Below are positions 54,815-64,000 of a stretch of DNA of 64,000 bases, piece after piece. The position numbers were made by a program, and so were the translations under genes. Below the pieces are notes generated by a model that made no database searches, was not told the DNA's origin, and worked only from the letters and a program-made list of their open reading frames with translations. The first letter of the stretch is position 1. The number at the start of each line of letters is the position of its first letter. The DNA comes from Neoarius graeffei (taxonomy: Eukaryota; Chordata; Actinopteri; Siluriformes; Ariidae). The stretch spans positions 73,749,649-73,813,648 of the forward strand of contig NC_083569.1 in assembly GCF_027579695.1 (NCBI RefSeq), in the 5' to 3' direction.

Positions 54815-56574
54815 TTATGAGTTAATTATTGCTTTGTTATACATAAATCTAACTCAACTTTAACTTTAGTAGCCAAAAGGAATTTTTTGGCTCTTTTAGT
54901 GTTTAAAATAAAACCTGTTTTCCCCTCTTGGGGTCCAGCCAAATGTCCTTACAAGGTCAAAACTATCAGATATCCTTATCCTTGTGGAGACATTTGGTCC
55001 CCAACACCCCCCACCCACCCACATCTACTAGATATCTATCAAGCTGCCATTTCAGCTGTAGGTTTATTAATTAGCTGATAGCAGTTAAAGGTGACTCATA
55101 CTCTGAGCTCTTCAAAGGAAATCTAGAGCCGCAGCTGATATGACTTTACAGTGGTCTCACAGCAACTGAATTATTAACGCTACACGTAAACAAGAAAACA
55201 GTGCAGAGTTTTTCAGCTCTACGTCTGGAGTGTCATGGGTAGTACAGTGCTGCTATAAAACAGAAAGCAAACTGAGCAGTTTTAGCATCATCCCATTAAC
55301 CAAAAATGGAAAAAGCAAAGAGACAGAGGAATGGGGGGAGAAAAAACCCGAGCAATTTTGATGCATCCAAAGAGGATAAGGCGACCATATTGTTCCAGTC
55401 CAAACAACACATCTTCCTCACACAGGAAGCACATTACTTATTGAACACTCTACAGGGAGTGAGTCAAACACCAACACACCATATGGACACAAGTACAGCC
55501 TACACCAATGCAGGAACATAATCCAGGAAATGAGCTCCAAATCATCCAAATCACATTTTATTCTCATCCATACATTTCTATACCTGCTCCAAACCATGAC
55601 CTGATATTCACTGACAAAGGTTATGCAATCGCCAGTACTGCCAAGATCAAATTTCACTGGTGATAAATTTCATACTCAACCTTTATCAGCTCAGAGTGCT
55701 AACTGTGCATCAAGACTTTAACCACATCTGAAAAGGTATCAGGTGTAATAATCTTGTTGATAACAGCCAATTTTGAAAGGTCTTGGTGAACTTAAGGGAC
55801 TCTAAAAGGTCATGGGTTGCTGTAATAACGTGTGTTAGAGCAGGCAGAAAATCCCAGCAGACTGTCAAAAAAAAAGTGGAAGACCAAACACTGGAAAGAC
55901 AGAACTTTAAGGTCTCTTCCCAGAAGATGAGCACTGATGACTAAAGATCACACTGTGGGTTTATGGACAATGAAATGCTGGGAAAATGAGAGAAAAAGAC
56001 AAGCTACAGTTTACAAGAGGAAGAGGAAAGAGGAAGAGAGAGAATCCGTAAAAGTGAGAGAGCTGTTAGAGACAGAGATTAGGAAAGTACAAGTATGTGC
56101 ATGAATTTATTCTCACGACAGGCCAGCATATCACCGTCATTCCACTGACATAGTGCTCTCTCTCTCATTGTCAACTCACCAGCTGGGACGTGTACACACA
56201 CACACACACGTTCTGAATGTCCTCTGCTAATCTGAGACTTCAGTTTTCATATGGTGTAAGAAAAGAAAAATCCCTAATTGAGAACAAAGAAGTGCCTACA
56301 GGCATGCTTGTGCGCGCACACACCACCCAACCTACTTAACACACCTTGCTAGCTTGGAACACTGACACTCACAGACACCTACAGTCCATGGAACACACAC
56401 ACAAACGGATACAAGAAGAGCTACCGTACCACAAACTGCTGAAGAATACTGACACCTTTCTGTTTTAGCCAGCATTAACTTTTTTTCCTGCAGTCTGTTA
56501 CAGTAGCTCTTCTGCTGGATTGGACCATATGAATATGTTAGTTATGTTAGTGATCATGATTGACAAAAGTAAGA
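54815..56574. other. Intergenic DNA, nothing recognised
   Basis: AT-rich, with purine-rich stretches at 55300-55345 and 55985-56090. No gene is supported. Confidence 0.4.
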
Positions 56575-59551
56575 TGGCGGTGAGCAGTGGTGCAGCGGCT
56601 TCTCGGCTCCCAGTTAGCGTACGACCCCTTCCTATCTTTTCTATTAGCTCGTGCAACAAACTGAGGCTGAAATACAGCGCACAGGATCTATTTATTCTGG
56701 GGAACCTGAATGTGGGACTGAAACCAGACGTCAAGGCAGCGTTCGGATGTTTTGGGCTGCTAAAGGAGAGTGGACGAAGGAAAACAAAGCAGCAGCGCAC
56801 AAGGAGACAACGGTGCGCCTGGAGGCAGAAGAGGGGGAAGAGAGACGGCCTGCTAGCTAGGCTAAGGGCTAACAACAGACCCGCTCTTCCAACTCTGTTC
56901 CTGTCTAACGGCCGCTCTCTGGACAACAACAAGATGGACCTGTTTAGGCGGAGACTGAACTTCCATCAGGAGATGAGGAATTGCTATGCTTTCCTGCTCA
57001 CAGAGACCTGGCTGAATGACAACATGCCGGACTCCATGTACCACCTGGACGGACTACTTTTCTTCTGCGTCAACCGCGATCAGCTGTCAGGGAAAAGCCG
57101 TGGTGAGGGCTCTGTGCTTATATCAACAAGAACTGGTGCAGAAACTGCATCCTGGTAAGCCAGCATTGCTCTGAATCTGTGGAGTTTGTGTCGCTAAAGT
57201 GCTGCCTGCATTACCTGCCTCAGGAGTTTACGGTAGTGCTGCTGGTGATTGTTTACATTCCTCCGAGCGCACACGCCGGCACGGCGCTGACGGAGCTGCA
57301 CGTGCCACCTGGGCTTCTCTGATCACATCTCCGTCCTGCTGGTCCCTGCCCATCAACCTGTGCTGAAAAACAACAGGCCAACATAGAAGACCATCACTGT
57401 GTGGCCCAGCACAGCAGTCCCTGCACCACTGCAGCACTGCTTTGAGCGGATGGACTGGCAGGTCTTCAGGGAAGCCGCTACCACCGGTGAAGGTGTAGAT
57501 CTGGAGGAGTACACCTCGGCCGTCTCCAGCTTCATCCAGAAATACATTGCGTCATCACCACCAAGAACATCACCATACGTCCCAACCAGAAGCCGTGGAC
57601 GAATGGTGAGGTTCAGCGTCTCCTGAGAGCACATGACACAGCTTTCAGGTCTGGAGATGCACGGACACTGAGAGCGGTAAGGAGGGACTTCCAAGCGGGT
57701 GTGACACAGGCAAAAAAGAGCACATGCTGACAAAATCCAGGATCACTTTGCATCCAATGACCCTCAGGGCATGTGGCAGGGCATAAAGGCAATCACAGGC
57801 TACAACAGGAAGAACACTAAGTGTCCTTGGGACCCATCCCTGCCAGACGCCCTCAACGCCTTCTATGCCCGTTTTGAACCTGCCGACCCCCCTACCCGCA
57901 CCAGGCTCACTATCCCAGAGGGTGAGCTACCATCATTCAGCGTGTCAGCAGACGACGTGAGGAGGACTCTGCAGCGTGTCAACCCCCACAAGGCAGCAGG
58001 ACCAGACAACATCCTGGGGAGGGTCCTGAAGGCCTGCACACATGAGCTCACTGAGGTGTGGACAGACATCTTTAACACCTCCCTCTCCCAGACTGTGGTG
58101 CCAGTGTGTCTGAAGACATCTTCCATCTTTCCAGATGCCCAAGTGTGCAGCAGTGAGGAGCATGAACAACTATTGACAGGTGGCTCTCACCCCGATAGTC
58201 ATGAAATGCTTCAAATGCCTGGTCATGGACCGCATTAAGGAGAAGGTGGACATAAATGTGGACCCAGACCAGTACGCGTACAGGAGGAACAGGTCTATAG
58301 AGGACGCCGTCTCATCCGTCGTCCACTCTGCTCTCACCCACCTGGAGAGCAGAGACACCTACGTGAGGCTGCTCTTCCTGGACTTTAGCTTGGCGTTCAA
58401 CATGATCAACCCGCAGACTTTAGTCAACAAACTGCGGCCGCTTGGATTACCACCATCCCTTTGCAACTGGGTACTGGATTTCCTGACACACAGGCCACAG
58501 ACAGTGAGGATCCACGGCGTCTCTTCTTTTACCACCATCCTCCACACCGGCTCCCCCCAGGGTTGCGTCCTCAGCCCCCGGCTCTACACTCTGCTCACAT
58601 ATGACTGCTCCGCTAAACATCCGGGCAGTCGTGTTGTGAAGTTCGCGGACAACAAGGCAGCGGTGGGACAGATATCCCACGGCGACGAGTCAGCGTACAG
58701 ACAGGAGGTGGCGGACCTGGTGGACTGCTGCAGGGACAACAATCTCTGCATCAATGTGGGGAAAAGAAAGGAGATGATTGTGGACTTCAGGAGAGGTGAC
58801 CATGCCCCCTCCCCCCTCTACATCAGAGGAGAAGCTGTAGAGATGGTCCACGGTATCAATTACCTGTGGGTCTACATCTCTAGTGACTTGAAGTGGACCA
58901 CGAACACAGCCAGCGTGGTCAAGAAGGCCCATCAACGCCTCTACTTTTTGAGGAGGCTAAGGCAGGCCGGACTGAGCCCTGCGATCCTGGGAGCCTTCTA
59001 CAGGTGTGTGGTGGAGAGCACACTGACCTCCTCCATCACCTCCTGGTATGGAAACTGTTCGGCTGTGGACAGGAAGGCTTTGCAGAGGGTGGTGAGCACA
59101 GCACAGATGATCACCCATTGCAGCCTGCCGTCTATAGAAGACATCTACAACAGCAGGTGCAGGAGCAGAGCGGCCCGCATCATGGGCGACTCCACCCACC
59201 CAGCACACAGACTATTCAACCTCCTCCCCTCAGGAAAGACTCTGCAGCATCAGGGCCAAAACATCAAGGCTCCAGCACAGCTTCTTCCCAGAAGCTGTGA
59301 GACTAATGAACACTAAGCCAAAGCTCTGATGCTGCCCCCCCCACTCCCCTCATTTTGCATTTTTGCACATATCGAAGTTTTTACTGTTCACCTGAACACT
59401 TTTTAATCACTGTTGCACTATTTTTTTTCCTATTCTATTTTTATATTTACTTTTAATTCTTCTATTTATATATGCTGCTGGCTCTGAGGCACAAATTTCG
59501 TTTACATGTGAAACATGCAAATGACAAAGAACCTTGACCTTGAATATGAGC
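56575..59551 (+). pseudogene. Jockey/Rex1-like LINE, endonuclease plus reverse transcriptase, inactivated
   Basis: Plus-strand pieces in shifting frames follow one LINE. First comes an Arg/Lys-rich start and endonuclease-like RSLDNNKMDLFRRR and LLTETWLNDNMPDS (to 57158). Next is SDHISVLLVP-type sequence near 57330, with a deletion of much of the endonuclease before it. The pre-RT WQGIKAITGY and RVNPHKAAGPDNI follow (57771-58150), then the RT from 58180 ([35 protein letters not shown]). The catalytic FADD is FADN here (Asn codon 58651-58653). [19 protein letters not shown] and the post-RT tail run to the stop at 59316. The 3' UTR ends in 'ccttgaccttga' near 59551. Frameshifts, the deletion and the D-to-N change leave it inactive. 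Clade naming is from memory. Confidence 0.9.
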
Positions 59552-59945
59552 TAGCCTTCGTGCCCTATAGGATTCAATGAGCCTTCGACACCCATGACCC
59601 TGTTGCTGCTTAACTGGTTGTCCTTCTTTGGACCACTTTTGGTAGGTACTAACCACTGTATACCGGGAACACCCCACAAGATGTGCCATTTTGGAGATGC
59701 TCAGACCCAGTCATCTCGCCATCACAATTTGGCCCTTGTCAAAGGTCACTTAGATCCTTACACTTGCCCATTTTTCCTGCTTCCAACACATCAACTTCAA
59801 GAACGGACTGTTCTCTTGCTACCCAATAGATCCCACGCCTTGACAGATGCCACTGTAATGAGATAATCAGTAAAATGTTATTCATTTCAGCTGTTAGTGG
59901 TCATAAGGTTATGGCTGATCGGTGTATATATTGGGGGTGGATGCC
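59552..59945 (-). pseudogene. Tc1-like transposon 5' end and transposase N-terminal fragment
   Basis: On the minus strand the element starts near 59945 with 'acaccgatcagccataacctta'. A short leader and an MGKCKDLSDL-type start near 59778 follow, then, after a shift, VGCSRYTVVSTYQKWSKEGQ and RRLIESYRARRLAHI. This is the paired helix-turn-helix DNA-binding half of Tc1-like transposases. The fragment ends exactly where the LINE 3' end begins. Confidence 0.85.
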
Positions 59946-60436
59946 TCAGTAATGCAGCACTGATGGAGATCATCCACTGCTAATATGGTTATATTCACAA
60001 TAGTTTATTATTTTGCTATTAACCGAATTGATTGGTTGTGTAAAACAAAACGGATTAACTCTAAACCTTGATAACTTAAAAATAAGGATAACCAATGTGA
60101 ACTTGAATCTAAAAAGCAATTTTAGGTTTAAATAAGTTATGGCCTAGTGGTTAGTGTGTCTGCCTCTCGACCGGGAGATCGCGAGTTCTACTCATAGCCA
60201 GGTCATACCAAAGACCATCATAAAAACGGCACTGCCGTCTGGCAAGGCATGCTGCAATACAGATGCAAGTGGGGAGTCCAACTCTCGTGGTTACCATAGG
60301 ACTAGCCCCAAACTGTAACCCGAGCCGTGTAATAGGCGAGAGGCCGAGGGCTACAGAAACGAAGATCGGCCCCGAGCAAGATCGGCGCAGCCCAATGCAC
60401 CTTAAGGGCCTGGTTAGTACTGGGACAGGAGAGTCA

Positions 60437-60832
60437 CTACGTTTACATGCACATAGAGAGAATCGAATTTCTGCCGTTGCTCGACTGAAATCGAAGTTCA
60501 AAATGCCATGTATACACCTTAATTCGGCTGAAATTGAACCGAACTTGATTTCTCGGAATCGAGCTACACAACCTAGTTTATGCGATTTCTGCCGAGCTAC
60601 TTTGTGCATGTATACCCTATCGAGCTAGTTGTCGAGCTACTTCCGGAAGTGACGAGTGACGAGACCACAAGCGGGAAACACAACAGCCTCGGTCGGCATG
60701 ACAACGGCATGAATCTTTTCTTTTTGTGGCATTGTTTGCACTGTTAAAATTTAGCTCACTTACTGTATCACCAAATACATCTGTACAGCTGTTGCATAGC
60801 TGTGAATTGTGTACATAAACAAGTCGTTGTAT

Positions 60833-60863
<31 letters not shown>

Positions 60864-61386
60864 ATGTCCAACATCTGAAGAATGTCAATAAAAACAAAAC
60901 AATTGAACTTTGTGTTTATTAAGACATAAGTTAAATTGTAAGCAAAAAAATATATATTTTTTTGTAAGCAAAAAATGGACTTTAGAAAAATATTATTGTG
61001 AAAAATAAGTTGTCTTACAAAACAGTGGTCTGCGCCGGACAGTTTGTAGCCATAGTCTGTTACAGCAAGCCTAACAGCTTGAACACGGAACTGCTAGTGT
61101 TGCCAGATTGGGGGTTTTAAGTGCATTTTAGCGGATTTGAAAATGTTTTGGGCTGGAAAACGTCAGCAGTATCTGGCAACACTATAGCTCTTCTTCATGA
61201 CGACAACCGGAAGTGTACCAACACGATGGGGCGTGTAGCGCCACGTGTGGCTCGGGTGCACAATGCACCTTGCACAATAGCCCGATTTCACTTGTGCATG
61301 TAGGATTGGATTTCTCTGGCACCCCTGCTGGGACCCTTTGCTCGATTACCGACAGCAGCTCGATTTGGACGTGCATGTAAACGTAG
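60437..61386. mobile_element. MITE-like element, 950 bp, 16-bp inverted ends
   Basis: CTACGTTTACATGCAC at 60437-60452 is perfectly inverted at 61371-61386. TCA flanks both sides (60434-60436, 61387-61389) as a 3-bp target duplication. The subterminal parts carry repeated TCGAATT/CGATTT/GAGCTA words in both orientations. It contains a GT run near 60834-60854 and hAT MITE copy 2. Confidence 0.88.
61095..61184. mobile_element. hAT MITE copy 2, 90 bp
   Basis: A 14-bp inverted repeat TAGTGTTGCCAGAT bounds it. Its sequence parallels the copy at 2384-2496 (GCATTTTAGCGG.., TTTTGGGCTGGAAAACGTCAGCAGT). It lacks about 20 bp of that copy, and no 8-bp flanking duplication is evident. Confidence 0.88.
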
Positions 61387-61490
61387 TCAGTGTCTGGCAA
61401 GCCTAGGTTCTGGCACGGGAGGGACTTTGACTTAGTGATCATAAGAACAAATCATTCTACTCCATGACAAGTCCGAGACCTCCTGATCTA

Positions 61491-61880
61491 AGAAAGAAAG
61501 AAAGCACAACTTTATTCATCACACACTTGTGAAATTTCCGCTCTGCATTTAACCCATCAGTGAACACACACATGCACACATGTGAGCAATGAGCACACAC
61601 GCATACCCAGAGCAGTGGGCAGCTATGCTAACAGCGCCCAGGGAGCAGTTGGAAGTTAGGTGCCTCGCTCAAGGGCACCTCAGCCCAAGGCCGCCCCATG
61701 TTAACCTAACCGCATGTCTTTGAACTGTGGGGGAAACCGGAGCACCCGGAGGAAACCCACACAGACACGGGGAGAACATGCAAACTCCACACAGAAAGGC
61801 CCCCGCCGGCCGCTGGGTTCGAACCCAAAACCTTCTTGCTGTGAGGCGACCGTGCTAACCACTTACACCACCGTGCTACT
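61491..61880 (-). mobile_element. Chimeric SINE (family A head, family B tail)
   Basis: Minus-strand head at 61880 (with a one-base insertion in the A box region), B box GGTTCGAACCC, then the switch to the family B tail ('cactgctctgggtatgcgtgtgtgctcattgctc') after 'ttaacatggggcgg'. The tail ends in a CTTT repeat at 61491-61505. Confidence 0.85.
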
Positions 61881-64000
61881 GTACATACACAATTACCACT
61901 CAAAACCCACATTCACTTATTAACTGCATCCTACTAGATCAACACATCAGGCACTTAAAGTCCATCAATCAACATATTTCACTGATTGCACTTTAAGCAA
62001 ATACAGCATAATGCCACTGTAGATATTCTGATAGTTTATCAATTCACAGTTAAAAAGATGAAAGTGGAGTGAGAAAAACACCGACCTACATTCACACACA
62101 CTACTGTTTCTCACTGAGTAAACAAGGTTATTATATCAAAATCCTACTCACCTCTTGTACATCTGACCAAGCCCTTTTGCAGCCCAACACACACACACAC
62201 ACACTCTCCTTAGCTGACCTTACCTTACACAAACCGGCGTTCCCAGACTATTGGACAACACTGATTAAACAAGTCTGTAAACCTCAGACAAAATTAGAAG
62301 TGCTCATGAAAAATCCCTAAGCATAGCCTGGCAGCGTGGCTCATACTGAACCCATGGCGATGTGCAGGTCAGACGGCTAGCCTTAAAAACTCCAAATGAG
62401 CGGTCGGTGTTAAACCAGATGACCAACACTGTTATATTCTCGTCCCTAATGATATGCTAGAATATCATCTTACTTACCTAATCATGGTGTTTTATCATGT
62501 AAACAGTGTCATAATACAGCTCACACTCAATATCATGTCTCAATGATGAGACACACACACACACACTCTCTATAAACTCTGGGTGAGTGGTATGAAAAAA
62601 ATGTGGTATTTTGTCTTTTTAAGTGATAAGTAATTGAGTGACTCAGAAGAGCTCTTCTTGTTGAGACAACAGTTCACGGATTTCACCTCTGTACAGACAC
62701 AGCAGAGACATCGGAAACATACACATTCCAACACACACACACACTGCAAAAATTCTTTACACATGAACATGGACTTAATCTGATAATGGAATGAAAACAT
62801 AGTGTCAGTAATCAAATTCAGATATTAGTTTTTATTTATGATTGTCGTTTATTCACATATTCCAGTAGGGATTTGGTGGCATTGCTGCTTTTTAGTCATG
62901 TAACTTGTAAGCACTAAATTTGAACAAATCCAACTGTCTTCTGGCTTCATTTACTGAATACGCATCATATGCACTTTAAACCATCATGTTTTCATGGGTG
63001 GAAGCATTGATTTGAAGTTATTGGCTAGCTTCCTAAAGCCCTTACTGGTAAATATTTATTTGAGAATGTTTATGGTTGCATATTGCGCACACTGTCCTTC
63101 GAGCTGTCTCTGTTTTGCTTCCAAGATGGAGTAGTTTTTCTATCTGGTTATGTATGCATACGTGTAGATGCATTTAAAAAGTGTGAACTGTATGCTCGTG
63201 CGGAATAACTCAATTAAAAATTAAAAAAAGCTTGTTTTTATGAGAGTTCTGATTAAGCAGCTTTAATCCAATTTACTATTCTGCATGCTGTTTATATGAG
63301 CACTTGAATAATCTGGTAACTAGTGAAATTAGATTACTGGTGCAGTGGGAAGTGTTGCTGTGTGTTTTGAACTTTTCTACTAAACAAATATCAGTCTGAC
63401 AACCGTTTATCAGCCCACATCTGTCTGTCCATTAGGTGCACAGTGTCTGTGACCCTGATTGTGGAGTGTGTGTGGGATGGGAGAAAGCCAGTGTGTGTAA
63501 GGTGGGTGAGACTGTGGTTGTGTTTTGAGCATGTGAACCTTTGCCACGTCTTATGCAAAAGGTCAGGTTGGCCAGGATTGGTTTATAAAGATCACATTCT
63601 TGTAGACTTACACCCACACACGTACACATACACACATGCAAAAGATAACATGTTAACAAAAGGTTTATATTGCCCGTGTGTAAACTGGATGTAAATGGGT
63701 GCTTAGCATCTTTCAGTCATTTGTCAGGGTGTGGCTCAGTGCCTACTCTCTTTTCCAAAACACAATAACTCACATTTTACTGACCACATAAACACTAGCT
63801 TGTTGTGGGACCAAAAGCAGACAGCAGTCCACAACAAAAAAGGCAACCAGTACCCCTCTAACTCATACATCTCAAACGGAGTCTCCATATACTGCTCCAC
63901 ACACCAATCACTAACCAGAAAAAACACCCCGTCTACACACACACACACACACACCAGACAAATAACAGACTGTTTGCTTGCACACACACACACAAACAGG
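61881..64000. other. Intergenic AT-rich DNA, nothing recognised
   Basis: Several short CA/GT runs (62190, 62550, 62730, 63935). Short frames have no support. Confidence 0.45.

Larger units (their letters stand above)
60137..61434 (+). mobile_element. SINE with tRNA-like head and 5S-rRNA-like 3' region, split by a MITE
   Basis: The head 'ggcctagtggttagtgtgtctgcc' has an A-box-like TAGTGGTTAGTG and a B-box-like GAGTTCTACTC. A central region follows, then GGGCCTGGTTAGTACTGGGA, which closely matches the 3' half of 5S rRNA including its internal control region. The sequence stops at 60436 and resumes at 61387 (GTGTCTGGCAAGCC..., again 5S-like) to about 61434. The MITE occupies the gap. Confidence 0.75.

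Noticed and set aside
60137-60200. Possible functional tRNA gene
   Set aside because: A- and B-box-like words are present, but no cloverleaf acceptor pairing or terminator follows and the sequence continues into a SINE body.

Overview
The window is vertebrate nuclear DNA, almost certainly from a teleost fish. The evidence is one intron-rich gene with GT-AG splice sites, a fish-type U1 snRNA sequence, and a dense load of fish-type repeats: tRNA-headed SINEs with an L2/Maui-like 3' end, L1/Tx1, CR1/L2 and jockey-like LINEs, hAT, Harbinger and Tc1 DNA elements, and long CA and CT tandem arrays. The SINE family reminds me of catfishes and their relatives, but I cannot fix the species from sequence alone. 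It is not a prokaryotic or phage window, and I see no CRISPR array, operon or defence island.

The only convincing protein-coding gene is kdm6b (JMJD3, histone H3K27me2/3 demethylase), on the minus strand. I traced 18 coding exons from the ATG at 28667 to the stop at 17459. Every junction has AG/GT signals, all intron phases agree, and the exons sum to 5982 nt (1993 codons plus stop). The catalytic triad (H1733, E1735, H1813) and the zinc-binding cysteines (C1918, C1921, C1945, C1948) are intact. Two upstream non-coding exons are inferred at 30859-30937 and in a CpG-rich block at about 39.4-39.96 kb, so the transcription unit probably covers about 22 kb or more.

Layout. 1-9.2 kb: intergenic repeats, including a hAT element with a second hAT MITE inside it (both with 8-bp target duplications), a U1 snRNA locus with recognisable external promoter elements and 3' box, a decayed THAP-domain exon, a foldback region, a SINE inserted into a SINE, and an L1 ORF1 pseudogene. 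9.5-14.5 kb: a cluster of SINEs, most with perfect target duplications, plus a LINE 3' end and a second, degraded U1 fragment. 14.5-17.5 kb: AT-rich 3' flank and probable kdm6b 3' UTR. 17.5-28.7 kb: kdm6b coding exons, with three MITEs in introns. 28.7-39.4 kb: kdm6b 5' introns with LINE, Harbinger and Tc1 remnants. 39.4-40.1 kb: CpG-rich presumptive promoter. 40.1-49.4 kb: about 9.3 kb of tandem DNA, first a CA-rich minisatellite and then a CT-rich minisatellite with a higher-order period near 894 bp. 49.4-64 kb: intergenic repeats, including a second copy of the Harbinger element, a decayed LINE abutting a Tc1 element, and a SINE with a tRNA-like head and a 5S-rRNA-like end split by a 950-bp MITE.

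I found no undescribed functional system. The most noteworthy items are the nested transposons with intact target duplications, the paired U1 loci, the chimeric SINEs, and the long higher-order tandem array beside the kdm6b promoter.
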